From Pseudothauera hydrothermalis (GTDB lineage: Bacteria; Pseudomonadota; Gammaproteobacteria; Burkholderiales; Rhodocyclaceae): DNA of 64,000 nt. The stretch covers positions 2,542,001-2,606,000 of the forward strand of contig NZ_CP029331.1 in the NCBI RefSeq assembly GCF_003345255.1, given 5' to 3'. Every line of letters begins with the position of its first letter. Within the stretch, counting starts at the first letter, position 1. The notes under the pieces are model-generated. The model was not told where the DNA came from and did no database searches. It was given only the letters and a program-made list of their open reading frames with translations. Both the position numbers and the translations under genes were made by a program. Positions 43,422 through 52,999 of this stretch are shown here, piece by piece.

Positions 43422-44264
43422 CTAAAGCACATCGGCCATTCGCGTTTTCAGCCTGGAAAACCAACACTGCGCAAAATAAAGGGTAGCGAGTGCAGCGATC
43501 CAATACCTTGCAAGCACAGCGAACTCAGGCAACTCACCTCCCAGCAAAACACCTCGAATCACCTCGATGGGCAAGGCAGCCGGCAGTATGGCCACTATAA
43601 CCCGGAACTGCGCCGGCACTGATTCCAAAGGATAAAACACCGGACTTAGAAACATGAGGCCCGTTGTAAGAGGTCCGACAATCTGCCTGACATCCCGTAT
43701 ATAGCAAGTCAGCGAAGACAGAACCAAACTAACTGCGACTAGAATAAAAACATAGGGCAATAGAACCGTCGGCAGCAGCCATAACGCAGCCACGTTGGGC
43801 ATACCCGCATAAAATGCGTACGCGCTAAGCAACAGCAGCCCAACGAAAAAATTGAAAAGCGCGCTACCCACCGACGCCCAAGAAAGAATCTCCAGAGGAA
43901 ACACGACTTTCTTAACATAATTTGAGTTTCCGACCACAAGCTCAGTCGATCGACTCAAGACCTCAGCAAGCAACCCGTAGACAATCAACCCACTGTAAAG
44001 AACCGCCACAAATTGCGAATTACTCCCTTCGGCCACGCCCCACCTGAGGTTTAAAACGATGCCAAAAGTAAAGTAATAAACGGCCAGCATGACCAATGGC
44101 GTTATCACGCTCCAAGCAAACCCGAGCGACGCCCCCTTAAACCTCAAAGATACATCACGAACCAACAACACCCTGAACAAGTCCCACCCACGAGCGACCG
44201 GCCGCCAGGGCGCTAGCAGCAACCCAATCCCCCGCTTGAAGCTCATGGTTGAACTGAGCCGCAT
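43422..44264 (-). CDS. wzm: Wzm-type ABC-2 polysaccharide export permease
   Basis: A 280-aa inner-membrane protein with six hydrophobic segments and the ABC-2 transporter pattern. It has an N-terminal amphipathic stretch [21 protein letters not shown], then [10 protein letters not shown] in the centre and [14 protein letters not shown] before the last helices. It would form the channel through which lipid-linked O-antigen or capsule-like glycan crosses the inner membrane, powered by the Wzt protein encoded just upstream. The wzm start lies within the 3' end of wzt (22-bp overlap), so translation is coupled. A second ATG (residue 7) is a possible start. Confidence 0.92.
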   Translation of the reverse strand: MRLSSTMSFKRGIGLLLAPWRPVARGWDLFRVLLVRDVSLRFKGASLGFAWSVITPLVMLAVYYFTFGIVLNLRWGVAEGSNSQFVAVLYSGLIVYGLLAEVLSRSTELVVGNSNYVKKVVFPLEILSWASVGSALFNFFVGLLLLSAYAFYAGMPNVAALWLLPTVLLPYVFILVAVSLVLSSLTCYIRDVRQIVGPLTTGLMFLSPVFYPLESVPAQFRVIVAILPAALPIEVIRGVLLGGELPEFAVLARYWIAALATLYFAQCWFSRLKTRMADVL

Positions 44265-45622
44265 AGCGTCGATCCGTTCAGCGTCATACTTATTTCAGTC
44301 ATTGGAATCCCCAACAACCCGTGAGTGACGTGCGATCCCAATGAATGGAATACCAACGCCTCGTGCAGCCATTGATGCTGCACATGCTCGGCTTGCGTTC
44401 CACTTGCGATACCGGTGGCGATCGAATAATGCCCAGGCGGAAGATACGGCATGCGAAAAGAAAACCGCACCTTTGCATGATCGCCCGCTGCCATACGCGG
44501 GCGGTTATTTATATAAGTAAGAAATGTGTTGTCGCCAAAAAGTACCTGGCCGTAGCGGTCTCTCAACAAAAACCCGGCAATCACGGACTCGAGTTCCGTC
44601 TTTGCGACAAACTCGATTTCCAGCGTCAAGCATTCACCACCGACGACCCAACCCAGAACCCGACCGTTTTCATCGACGAAGCGTACCGAAAGTGTGTCGA
44701 CCAACCCGGTTCCAAAACCATCCGCCTTCGGATTGAAAATTCCGAGCTCGATGTCATTACGAAGATTCGATTCATTGATCAGCTGCCTGCGCATATCGGC
44801 TGGGAGCGTGACGGGCTCGGCTGGCATGGAGTTTGGCCGATTATCCGTCGACATATCCGAAGATCGCGCATCTACCGTTTGCTGCTCGGCGTAAATGGAT
44901 TCCAAATAAGCATCGATCACCGCGCCTGCATCCGCCTTCATCCGAACCGCGCCATGATCGAGCCATATCGCCTTTTGACAAAGGCTATTGACCGCAGGTA
45001 GATCGTGGCTCACCAACAGAAGAGCGCCTTTCTCGGCGTGTTCACGCAGAAAACGCAAGCATTTTTGGCTAAAGAGCGCATCGCCCACGGCAAGCGCTTC
45101 ATCTACGATGAGAATATCCGCATCCAGGTGCACCACTACGGCAAAAGCAAGCCTCAGGAACATCCCCGAGGAGTACGTTTTAACCGGCTGATGAACATGA
45201 TCTCCAATGTCGGCGAACGCGAGAATGCTATCCAACTTTGCGTCGAGCTCAGCCGTCGAAAGTCCGTGCAATGCGCCGTTGAGGCGGACATTCTCGATGC
45301 CGCTGAATTCCGGATTGAAACCCGCCCCCAGTTCAAGCAGTGCCGCAATGCGCCCGCGGCGCACGATTCTTCCAGTATCGGGCTGCAAAGTTCCGGCGAT
45401 CAGTTGCAACAGCGTCGACTTGCCTGCGCCATTTCTGCCGATTAGGCCGATCGACTCACCGCGTCTGAGTGTAAAACTCACCCCTTGCAGGGCGACGAAA
45501 CCGCCTGCCTTGGGTCGCCGGAGGAGGCCAAGGGATTCAAGGAGCGCGCGTCGACCGCTTGCCGCCGCAATACCAAAGGACTTAGAAACGTTGTCAACGG
45601 CTAGTAGTGTTTCCTTCGCCAT
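44243..45622 (-). CDS. wzt: Wzt-type ABC transporter ATPase with C-terminal glycan-binding domain
   Basis: A 459-aa ATPase. Residues 1-255 hold the nucleotide-binding domain with Walker [10 protein letters not shown] (62-70), signature [12 protein letters not shown], Walker [13 protein letters not shown] and the switch histidine in LLVSHDLP. The extra C-terminal region (about 300-455) is the Wzt carbohydrate-binding domain, with [31 protein letters not shown] and ALVFHSLGS. Such domains recognise the capped end of the glycan, so export is coupled to termination. It overlaps the parvulin gene upstream and wzm downstream, forming a tight operon. Confidence 0.93.
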   Translation of the reverse strand: MAKETLLAVDNVSKSFGIAAASGRRALLESLGLLRRPKAGGFVALQGVSFTLRRGESIGLIGRNGAGKSTLLQLIAGTLQPDTGRIVRRGRIAALLELGAGFNPEFSGIENVRLNGALHGLSTAELDAKLDSILAFADIGDHVHQPVKTYSSGMFLRLAFAVVVHLDADILIVDEALAVGDALFSQKCLRFLREHAEKGALLLVSHDLPAVNSLCQKAIWLDHGAVRMKADAGAVIDAYLESIYAEQQTVDARSSDMSTDNRPNSMPAEPVTLPADMRRQLINESNLRNDIELGIFNPKADGFGTGLVDTLSVRFVDENGRVLGWVVGGECLTLEIEFVAKTELESVIAGFLLRDRYGQVLFGDNTFLTYINNRPRMAAGDHAKVRFSFRMPYLPPGHYSIATGIASGTQAEHVQHQWLHEALVFHSLGSHVTHGLLGIPMTEISMTLNGSTLCGSVQP

Positions 45623-46499
45623 TCCGGGCCTTCAGCTCGTCAAAAAGGCGGCTCACTACGCTCTCGTTGATGTGAACGTCAGGCAAGTCCAGGATTTCGT
45701 TACGGGTTGCTTCCACAATGGAAGCTCGCGCGCGATCACGCTCCTCGGCGACAATTTGCTCACGAACCGACTCAAAAGTTTTCAACTGGGGGGCAAAGAG
45801 GCCGTCGACACGGATAATGTGATAGCCGAAGCGGGTCTTGACCAAGCCCTCGACCAGCCCCGGTTCCTTGCGGCCGAAAACCGCTGCGTCGAATTCAGGC
45901 ACCATTTTTCCTTTTGCAAAGCGTCCGAGGCTACCGCCGACCGTTTTGGTAACCTGATCATCGGAATAGGCCTCGGCCAACGCAGCGAAAGCTCCCGGCA
46001 CTTTAGCGACCCGCTCGCGTACTTCTTCGGCCAGCTCGCGCGCCTGTTCATCGCAACGGGTCTCATTGACCGCGATGAGTATGTGCGCCGCTTCGGCTTC
46101 GGCTGGCGTCATATAGCGTTCGGGAAAAGCACGGTAAGTGGCCAGCGCCGCGTGCTCGAAGTCGGTGGGCATCTGGGCCTCGATCCTACGTTCCAAGGCC
46201 ATGGCGGCTAAGGTTTTATCAATTGCCAACTGAACGCGGGCTTGCTGCACGGCATCCATCGATTCCAACGGCAAAGTGCTGGCAAGTTTTTTTTGCACAA
46301 AGAGATTTACGATGAAACGCCTGAACGCCACGTCAGCCATATCGGCGGGCGGATTTTTGCCCCAGCGTTCAGCGATTGCAGCGGAGACGTAGGATTCAGG
46401 CAAAACAACGGTCCCTTGCACCACAACGGCGTCATCTGACGCGACAGCCAATTGCGTCACCACGAACAAGGGCATAAACCAGGTGAGTATTTTCGGCAT
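45594..46499 (-). CDS. periplasmic parvulin-type peptidyl-prolyl isomerase
   Basis: A 301-aa exported isomerase/chaperone related to PpiC/SurA. A signal peptide (about 1-20, ending LAVA-S) precedes a SurA-like helical chaperone region (about 45-150), the parvulin domain (about 150-245: [53 protein letters not shown]) and a C-terminal helix. It would help fold outer-membrane or secreted proteins. I chose ATG 46499 because it yields the signal peptide; the frame continues upstream. Its 3' end overlaps wzt by 29 bp. Confidence 0.87.
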   Translation of the reverse strand: MPKILTWFMPLFVVTQLAVASDDAVVVQGTVVLPESYVSAAIAERWGKNPPADMADVAFRRFIVNLFVQKKLASTLPLESMDAVQQARVQLAIDKTLAAMALERRIEAQMPTDFEHAALATYRAFPERYMTPAEAEAAHILIAVNETRCDEQARELAEEVRERVAKVPGAFAALAEAYSDDQVTKTVGGSLGRFAKGKMVPEFDAAVFGRKEPGLVEGLVKTRFGYHIIRVDGLFAPQLKTFESVREQIVAEERDRARASIVEATRNEILDLPDVHINESVVSRLFDELKARNGEGNTTSR

Positions 46500-46575
46500 A
46501 TTTTTCAACGCGAAAAAGCGAAGGGGCGGCGAAGCCGCCCCACGATGGGACACCAATTGACGGCAAATGTAAAAA

Positions 46576-47700
46576 TCAATTACCGGACAGAATGAAATTG
46601 TAACGACAGTTGCTGCTGGTCGTGCATGTCGGACTGCTACCATTTAGCACCTGATTCGTTACGTTGACATAGTAGGTGGTATTCGGCTCTAGATGGCAGT
46701 ACCGCGAAGGGCTCAGATTAGGGTAACCGACCACGAAGCTGCGTGAAACGGTATCGTAAGCGGACGCATAACATCCACCCGACTTGCCTGTGGTGGAAAT
46801 ATCCCCAGGGCATTGAGAAATCACTACCGTGCGCTGCCCAACAGACCCAGTAAGCCGTGCAAGGTCGGCAACACCTCCGCCAGGCCCGGCGGAAGTTGTG
46901 AAGCGGAATGCCTGAATTTCTTGCGGCGTCGCCGGCGAAATCGTGGTGCGCGTGAAGTTTGTGCCGACGACCTGGGTGTTGATGATATTGACGTTTGACG
47001 GCGTAGGCCCGCAGGCGCTCGCTGTAGCCGGCGAGAAGCTGGCTGCGGTTGTAACATCCGCAGTCAGCGTAAGGTTGCAGGTTGCCCCTTGGCCGGCGCA
47101 AGCGCCGGACCAACTGCTGAATTGATAGCCGGAAGCCGGATTGGCGGTCAGTACAACGGCCGAACCGTGGTCAAAGGTCAAGTTTTGACTGGCGCCCGCG
47201 GCAACCGTTTGAGCCCCGACGCTCACAGTGCCATTGGCCCCCGCCGACACGCCCAGTGTGCGCTGTACCGCGCCCGCTACCGCGCTGAAAACCGCCGACA
47301 CCGAAACTGGGCCATTCATCGTTACGGTGCAGGCACCAGTGCCTGAGCATCCCCCGCCGCTCCAGCCGTCGAAGACGAAATTGGCGTTGAGCGGTGTGGC
47401 AACCAGGGTTAACTCGGTTCCGGCAGGAAAGGCTTGCTGGGACTGCCCTGGCGCACCATTGACGGTCACCGTACCGCGGCTGGTGTTATATGTGAGGGTC
47501 AGAAAATGAGTGTCCGATGGCAGCGCTCCGCTGCGGGCGTAAATCGTGACATTGCCTGACGGGTCGACGACCAAGCTTTGCAGCGTGTAGGTGACCGGAC
47601 TGGCGGTATCTACATGCAAAATCACATCGGCCGCCTGAGCAGGCCCCGCCAGCGCCGCAGCAACGGCCAACAAAACAGATCGACTCCTGTGCCTAAGCAT
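46576..47700 (-). CDS. secreted protein with two InlB-type beta-repeat domains
   Basis: A 374-aa exported protein of unknown function. The signal peptide ends near PAQAA (about residue 24). Two copies of a beta-grasp repeat of the kind found in bacterial surface proteins (about 75-140 and 145-225) each end with an FxxWSG...CS/C...F pattern: FDGWSGGGCSGTGACTVTM and FSSWSGACAGQGATCNLTL, with cysteine pairs that could form disulfides. The C-terminal part (about 230-374) has further cysteines. Its role may be adhesion or surface display, and the type II secretion system encoded downstream could export it; both are guesses. The terminator at 47722-47760 insulates it from the upstream gene. Confidence 0.65.
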   Translation of the reverse strand: MLRHRSRSVLLAVAAALAGPAQAADVILHVDTASPVTYTLQSLVVDPSGNVTIYARSGALPSDTHFLTLTYNTSRGTVTVNGAPGQSQQAFPAGTELTLVATPLNANFVFDGWSGGGCSGTGACTVTMNGPVSVSAVFSAVAGAVQRTLGVSAGANGTVSVGAQTVAAGASQNLTFDHGSAVVLTANPASGYQFSSWSGACAGQGATCNLTLTADVTTAASFSPATASACGPTPSNVNIINTQVVGTNFTRTTISPATPQEIQAFRFTTSAGPGGGVADLARLTGSVGQRTVVISQCPGDISTTGKSGGCYASAYDTVSRSFVVGYPNLSPSRYCHLEPNTTYYVNVTNQVLNGSSPTCTTSSNCRYNFILSGN

Positions 47701-47721
47701 TGCGGCATCTCCCTATGTTTC

Positions 47722-47760
47722 AAAAAAAACGTGCGCCGTGGCACGACACCGGCGCACGTT
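47722..47760 (-). terminator. strong intrinsic terminator
   Basis: Read on the minus strand, a 10-bp perfect stem (47751-47760 with 47728-47737) is followed by a run of eight Ts (47722-47729 as A on the plus strand). It lies 33 bp after the stop of the secreted-protein gene 47793-49226 and would end its transcript. Confidence 0.9.
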
Positions 47761-47792
47761 AGACTATAAGGCTAGCAACTAGTTCAGTTGAA

Positions 47793-49226
47793 TTAGTTGT
47801 TGATACCCTTCAGCACCGACGAACCCAGGTAATTACGCAACACCGAACCGCCGTTGCGCACGCCATTGGTGTAAGACATGGCAGAGAAGCCGATGACTGG
47901 CAGACCAGGCAAGGTGACCGCAGCAGGCGTGCCAGTGGGATCTTGAATGACAGGCAGCGAGCCATTCGTGAATTCCACCTGCGCCCAACCGTTCTGGAAG
48001 GCTGCGGGCACGGTGAACGCGCCGGCGGTGAAAATGGGTGCAAAGACCGAACCGGATTCCGACCCGTCTTCACGCGTACGATTGAAAGTAACGGTGTTGA
48101 CCTCGTTGCAGAGGGTGATGGCAGCGCCAGCAGGCGGACGCGGCGAGAACTCTTCCGGATCTACGGTGGTGAACGCTTCCTCGCGGTTGTAGATGGTGAT
48201 ATCCACTTCGTCGCAAGAGCGGTTTGCGCCGGTCCAGGCGGTGCTGAAAGGCACCAACGGCGGGGTGGCACCATTGACGTAGAAGCGCTTGGTCGGGAAG
48301 GTGATGACCCAGTCGGTCTGACCCAGCACCGCATCTTCCACCATGTAGTCGTTGGCTACAGCCTGATGGGTCAGCACCGCGGACACCGCATCGACAGCCG
48401 GACGAAGGGCATCAGGACGATAGGTCACTGCCTGGCCGTTGCGGAAGACAATGGCGTCGGTATTGACCTGAGTCAGCGCAGGCAGCTCGTCGCCCGGCTC
48501 GTAGTGCAAGTGCCGTTCGGCCGCCACCTCAAAGAACCCATCCAGCGCGACTGCATCGACCGTGGTCGCCCGCCCTTCTTCCACATTGATCAGCGTACTG
48601 AACCCATACAGCCCGCCGGTCGGCGCTGAGATGGCAGTCTCAACAGTACGGCTATTCAGAGTGCTGGTCGGGTTGATAGCCGCTGCACGGATGGCCGCGC
48701 AGTCAGTCGGGCGACCGTTGGCGCCATGCGTGGCCGCCGCTGCCAGAGCGCCCTGGAGCTCACCCATTTCGATCACTTCGATGTAGCCTTCGCGGGTACG
48801 GTCCAGGCCACGCTGCGTTTCGCCGGCCACATCGAACAGGAAGTTACGGAAATCGACCTGGCTATTCGGGCGACCCACGATGTCACCCACGGTGCAAGAG
48901 GTGTCGCTGGTACGCAGCGCAGCACCTTGGGCAGTACGGACGATCACACCAGTCCACACATCTTGCGGCGACAGGTAAAGGTTGAAGTCCAGCACTTCTT
49001 GGCTGTTCATACCTTCCAACACACGCACCTTGACTGCCTTGGCCTGATCGGTGGTATTGACGATATGAACATAGGTATCCCACTGACCGTTTTCGGTTTG
49101 CTGAACGGTGTAGTACGGATACAGCAGAACCTGCCCGGTGCCATCCGAGTTGACATAGACCGCCTGCGCTGCGCCAGCAAAACCCAGACCGGCAGCAATA
49201 ACGGAAGCAAGAAGTTTTTTCTTCAT
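47793..49226 (-). CDS. abundant-looking secreted/surface protein of unknown family
   Basis: A 477-aa exported protein with a clean signal peptide (MKKKLLASVIAAGLGFAGAAQA). The mature start VYVNSDGTGQVLLYPYYTVQ is followed by alternating beta-type segments and few cysteines. I do not recognise a named family, though similar YVNSDGTGQVLLYPYYT proteins are often annotated as surface or hypothetical proteins in environmental proteobacteria. It has its own strong terminator, and 243 bp of upstream DNA without a clear gene. A monocistronic, well-insulated unit suggests high or regulated expression. S-layer-like or type II secretion substrate roles are untested ideas. Confidence 0.65.
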   Translation of the reverse strand: MKKKLLASVIAAGLGFAGAAQAVYVNSDGTGQVLLYPYYTVQQTENGQWDTYVHIVNTTDQAKAVKVRVLEGMNSQEVLDFNLYLSPQDVWTGVIVRTAQGAALRTSDTSCTVGDIVGRPNSQVDFRNFLFDVAGETQRGLDRTREGYIEVIEMGELQGALAAAATHGANGRPTDCAAIRAAAINPTSTLNSRTVETAISAPTGGLYGFSTLINVEEGRATTVDAVALDGFFEVAAERHLHYEPGDELPALTQVNTDAIVFRNGQAVTYRPDALRPAVDAVSAVLTHQAVANDYMVEDAVLGQTDWVITFPTKRFYVNGATPPLVPFSTAWTGANRSCDEVDITIYNREEAFTTVDPEEFSPRPPAGAAITLCNEVNTVTFNRTREDGSESGSVFAPIFTAGAFTVPAAFQNGWAQVEFTNGSLPVIQDPTGTPAAVTLPGLPVIGFSAMSYTNGVRNGGSVLRNYLGSSVLKGINN

Positions 49227-49469
49227 CGCATTACCTTTTGTGGTTGAAGTAGATGGTTACCAACGAAGCAAACAACCTAACGGCCATTGAGCCCGTTTTT
49301 GGCATACCGGCTCGATGTTGCCTTTTCTTGTTCGGTCTGTCCAGATGACAAACACGACAGGAACATCCTCACCTGGCGCAATCATGACCAAATCGTGCGG
49401 CCGTTGCAAGCCCCATATCGCTTCGAGCCGCCGATGTTGCATCATTGCAACAGCGATGCGTGCGCGGCG
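49227..49469. other. intergenic region, promoter side of the secreted-protein gene
   Basis: No gene is supported here. It must hold the minus-strand promoter and ribosome site for the secreted protein (AAAAGGTAAT just before its ATG). A 62-codon minus frame (49257-49445) lacks a ribosome site and family features and is not called. Confidence 0.4.
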
Positions 49470-49895
49470 TCAGCGGCGGAACAACCACCACTGACCATCG
49501 ACCTTGACCCAGCGCTGAGAAGACGAGCGGACAATGCCATCGATCGCCCCGCCAATGCGCGGAACACGCAGACCCTCGTAACCAAGTTCAACCTCAACCG
49601 CACATGATTCTTCGCTTGGGCACGCGACCGATACCACCCGCCCTTCGGTATAGCGCAAACCCAAACTTTTACCGAGGTGCTGTTCGTAAGATAGGCGCTC
49701 GCGGTAGGCCGGCACGATCATGTCGTACGCGGCGCGCTGGTCACCATTTACCAGTGCGGTCAAATAGGCTTGGGCACGCTCGCGGACAATTTCTTCCGGC
49801 GCACGTGTATCGACGGCAGACAATTGACAACCGGAAAGGATGAGGAGCAGTGAGCAGACCGTTGCGGTTCGGAGGAGAGAGTGTTTGAGGTTCAT
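49470..49895 (-). CDS. small outer-membrane lipoprotein, NTF2/SnoaL-like
   Basis: A 141-aa lipoprotein with lipobox LSGC (about residue 20-23). The remainder (RAQAYLTALVNGDQRAAYDMIVPAYRE, key part about 40-65, then beta strands ending SSQRWVKVDGQWWLFRR) has the alpha-then-beta layout and the terminal W-R pattern of small NTF2-like lipoproteins. No enzymatic residues stand out. It is divergent from the glycosyltransferase-like gene, and 180 bp separate the two starts. Confidence 0.68.
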   Translation of the reverse strand: MNLKHSLLRTATVCSLLLILSGCQLSAVDTRAPEEIVRERAQAYLTALVNGDQRAAYDMIVPAYRERLSYEQHLGKSLGLRYTEGRVVSVACPSEESCAVEVELGYEGLRVPRIGGAIDGIVRSSSQRWVKVDGQWWLFRR

Positions 49896-50075
49896 CGCTT
49901 AAATTGGTTGATACGGAAAGTTGTTATTCAAAACATGACCCATCACAGCGGTTGGTCGACCAACCGCGAGTGTTTTGGGTTCCGCTGCGCGCCCCGGCAG
50001 TTTGCTAGAATCGCGCCTTCGCATCCGCGGCACACCTCTCGCGGAATGCCCGTGCTACTTCTCTAAGTTGGAATC

Positions 50076-51158
50076 ATGCCAGCGATTCAAGCACTTACTG
50101 TGTTACTCGACGCGCGCTCTGAGATGGACCTTGAGCATCTGGGAAAGCAGGCCGCGCTGTTGGCTGAACCAGGTGTCGAGTTCATTTTGTGCGGAAAGAC
50201 TTACTTCAGCTCGTATCCGGCATCGATATCCGACGCACTGGCCGACGGACGCTGCCGGATTGTAGCGGCTTCTTCCGGCAAGATCGATGCGATCAACGAG
50301 GCCATCGCACAATCGCCGGGGCGCTGGATAACAATTGTCGATGCGCAAGGCATGTTCAAACCAGACCATTTGCGCTCGCTGCGCGCGATTGCTGCGCGCT
50401 CACCTGAATTTGCCGCCATTTATGCCGACGTGGACCTGTCGAGCGTTTCCGTCGAGGCCCGGACGCAACTGGCCGGTCCGGGCGGCTACTGGAAGAGACG
50501 ATTGAGCGCGGCACCGCCACGCTGGCTGGGCACTTGGATTTTTGCACCGGGCGTTTTTGAGCGGGGCGCGCGCTTTGATTCTCGATTCGAACACTTCGCC
50601 AAGTGGGACTTCGTGCTGCAATGCGCTGAATTCGGCGATTTCCTGCACGTGGCACGGCAAGGCGCGTGTTTGCAATCAGCGCCTACCTACCGAGCAGCTC
50701 CCACGGCCGCTGCAGAGCTGGCGTTGCTGACCGAAAAATGGGGGGCGCACTACGCAAAACTTGCTGAACAAGCCGACGCTGTGCTTTACGTTGCAAAGGA
50801 CTTGCATGCCAAAGGCCAATACGCCGAAGCGCAGGCGCGGGCCGCAGCGGGGCTTGCCATTGACCCCGGCAACCCTGGGCTGCTGAGCGTGGTGGCGAGT
50901 TGCCGGATGAAGGCAAACGACGGTCCGGGCGCCCTGGCCGCGCTGCGTCGGGCGAACGAGAGCGATCCATGGTCTTTCTCCCTGCTCGCCGATCGCTGCA
51001 TGCTGGAGACCCGCTTTGGCAATCTAGGTTTTTCCCGCAAAGCCCTGGACCTGCTGGAACGTATGGCGCAGTCCGACGAAGACCGCGCCAAGCTCGGGGC
51101 GTTACGGCGACAGTACTCGACGGCAGTGAGCGACGCATACCCCAGGGCCGGCCAGTGA
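50076..51158 (+). CDS. glycosyltransferase-like protein with TPR tail
   Basis: A 360-aa cytoplasmic protein. The N-terminal half (about 5-215) resembles a GT2 nucleotide-sugar domain (LTVLLDARSEMD, NEAIAQSPGRWITIVDAQGMFKPDHL, YADVDLSS). The usual DxD is replaced by DAQ, so activity is doubtful. The C-terminal half (about 230-345) is helical with tetratricopeptide-like repeats (AQARAAAGLAIDPGNPGLL, ALAALRRANESDPWSFSLL). It overlaps the next gene (GTGA) and probably works with it on a surface polymer. Confidence 0.65.
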   Translation: MPAIQALTVLLDARSEMDLEHLGKQAALLAEPGVEFILCGKTYFSSYPASISDALADGRCRIVAASSGKIDAINEAIAQSPGRWITIVDAQGMFKPDHLRSLRAIAARSPEFAAIYADVDLSSVSVEARTQLAGPGGYWKRRLSAAPPRWLGTWIFAPGVFERGARFDSRFEHFAKWDFVLQCAEFGDFLHVARQGACLQSAPTYRAAPTAAAELALLTEKWGAHYAKLAEQADAVLYVAKDLHAKGQYAEAQARAAAGLAIDPGNPGLLSVVASCRMKANDGPGALAALRRANESDPWSFSLLADRCMLETRFGNLGFSRKALDLLERMAQSDEDRAKLGALRRQYSTAVSDAYPRAGQ

Positions 51159-52972
51159 AACGGCTGGTTCGACCGCTGCGTGCGCGCGGCGCCACGGTCG
51201 GTTTGTGGTGCGCCTGTTTGTTGGTCGGGCTGTTCGCGTGGTTGGCCTGGCAGCGTACCGTTCTGGTGGATCGTATCTTTGGTTCGGCCATCGGTTGCAG
51301 CGGTTGCCTGACGACCGACGTTTTGCTGCACGACGCATTGCTACTCGGCGGGGCGTGTCTGGCCGGGATAGTTGGCATTAGCGCGCTACCGCGCTTTTTG
51401 GGTCTGATACTGCGCGGGCTGGCTTTGTTATGTGCCGCGATGTACTGGGGCGATTTGGCAACCCTGACGACGTTCAACACGCGGCTACGCATCAGCGATA
51501 TCTTGATTTATGGCGCTCAACCGGATGTGGTGCTGCGCCACTTGCACACCACCGGCCAGATTAACATCGGTTCAGTATTGGGCGCGTGTGGCCTGCTGGC
51601 AGCGGTTTTTTTCTATCTTTTTTTGCCGAGATGGGCGTCTGTTGCGCCACGCAAGATGGCTGGGCTATTGGTCTTTCCAGCTACTGCCATCATTATCGGA
51701 TTTAGTGTGCCACCCAGACCGTATGTGCATGACTGGGGGGTGCGTAACGTGTTAGCGGCAAATTTCGATATCGGGGTGGCGCAGCCATATAGCGATGGCG
51801 CACGAATTGCGGCCGAAGGTGCGCCCCCATCCGAGCCGGTGTGCGCCGCCGGCGTGGGTTTTCGCGGCGACATCGTGTTGCTCATCCTGGAATCATGGTC
51901 GCCGTATCAAAGTATGCTTTTTGGCGGCATTCGGGATTGGACCCCAGGGTTGGATTCTTTTGCGCTCAGGCATGGCTACCACACGCAAATGCATGCGGCT
52001 GGATTCACAACCAACGAAGGCTTGATGAGCCTGCTGGCAGGCGTGGAATTTCTTTCTCCTGTTAAACCGTTCTCTAAAATTGGGCCATTTGAAACGGCGT
52101 GGGGTTTGGAAAACACCTTACCTAAGGTATTGCACGGACTCGGCTACCACACAGCGTTTCTGACATCGGGCGATCTTGCCTTCTCCCGGAAAGGAGCTTG
52201 GCTGGCTGACATTGGGTTCGATTACGTCGAAGGGCATGATCATCCGATTTACAACAACCACCCACGGCTACATTTTGGGGCTGCGGCCGACGAAGTCCTC
52301 TACGAACGCGCGAAACAGTATTTGTTCGACCGTCAAGCGCAGGACAGGCCGGTGCTGCTGGTCATCGAATCGGTATCTTCACACCATCCGTACATACATC
52401 CTTTAACCAGGGAAGCGAGCCAGGAGGCTGCCTTCCGCTACATGGATGCCAGCGCAGCCAAATTTCTAGGGGATTTGGAGGATGCCGGCTTCTTGAAACG
52501 CGGACACATCATCGTCGCCAGCGATCACCGCGCAATGATTCCGATCACTCGCGAAGAGATAAGCCGGTTCGGGCGCGGCGCGGCATCTCGCATTCCCATG
52601 ATCTGGGCTGGTCCGAAATTGCCACGTGGCGAGCATAGGGTTTTGGTCGGACATCAAGCCGACATGATTGACTCGATCAAGTGGTTGGCAGCCGAGCAGT
52701 TCTGTTCGGAACGACAACGCCCCGTGCTGTTCGCCCCTGCGGCCGATAGTCAGACTACCGGGCGCTGCGCCTTTCACGCCCGCGGTGACGACCGTGACGT
52801 TATCGACGTGTTCTGCCCGAATGGCGGTGAGGGGTCGATCAAGCTTCGGGGAGATCAGACCCGTTTTCAGTCGAAAAGTGGTCTCGATGCCGAGCAGACG
52901 ACAGCCATCGTGGCCTGGGTCAATCGTTACAGAATACTGGCAGAACAGCGGGGGGCGCATACACCCCCTTGA
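51155..52972 (+). CDS. LTA-synthase-family membrane sulfatase-fold protein
   Basis: A 605-aa inner-membrane protein. Four to five hydrophobic helices lie in the first 180 residues and a periplasmic alkaline-phosphatase/sulfatase domain spans about 230-560, with VLLILESWSPYQ, FTTNEGLMSLLAG (nucleophile region), FLTSGD, SVSSHHPYIHPL and VASDHRAMIP. This is the architecture of LtaS/OpgB-like phosphoglycerol or phosphoethanolamine transferases. In a Gram-negative cell it probably adds a phospho-group to a glycan or lipid. The start GTG 51155 overlaps the previous stop; the open frame extends upstream inside the other gene. The usual SDHG is SDHR here. Confidence 0.82.
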   Translation: MKRLVRPLRARGATVGLWCACLLVGLFAWLAWQRTVLVDRIFGSAIGCSGCLTTDVLLHDALLLGGACLAGIVGISALPRFLGLILRGLALLCAAMYWGDLATLTTFNTRLRISDILIYGAQPDVVLRHLHTTGQINIGSVLGACGLLAAVFFYLFLPRWASVAPRKMAGLLVFPATAIIIGFSVPPRPYVHDWGVRNVLAANFDIGVAQPYSDGARIAAEGAPPSEPVCAAGVGFRGDIVLLILESWSPYQSMLFGGIRDWTPGLDSFALRHGYHTQMHAAGFTTNEGLMSLLAGVEFLSPVKPFSKIGPFETAWGLENTLPKVLHGLGYHTAFLTSGDLAFSRKGAWLADIGFDYVEGHDHPIYNNHPRLHFGAAADEVLYERAKQYLFDRQAQDRPVLLVIESVSSHHPYIHPLTREASQEAAFRYMDASAAKFLGDLEDAGFLKRGHIIVASDHRAMIPITREEISRFGRGAASRIPMIWAGPKLPRGEHRVLVGHQADMIDSIKWLAAEQFCSERQRPVLFAPAADSQTTGRCAFHARGDDRDVIDVFCPNGGEGSIKLRGDQTRFQSKSGLDAEQTTAIVAWVNRYRILAEQRGAHTPP

Positions 52973-52999
52973 GCACGGCAATGTCACCGCACACGTCGA

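Noticed and set aside
49257-49445. 62-codon minus-strand frame upstream of the secreted-protein gene
   Set aside because: No ribosome site, no signal or domain, and it occupies the space where that gene's promoter should be.
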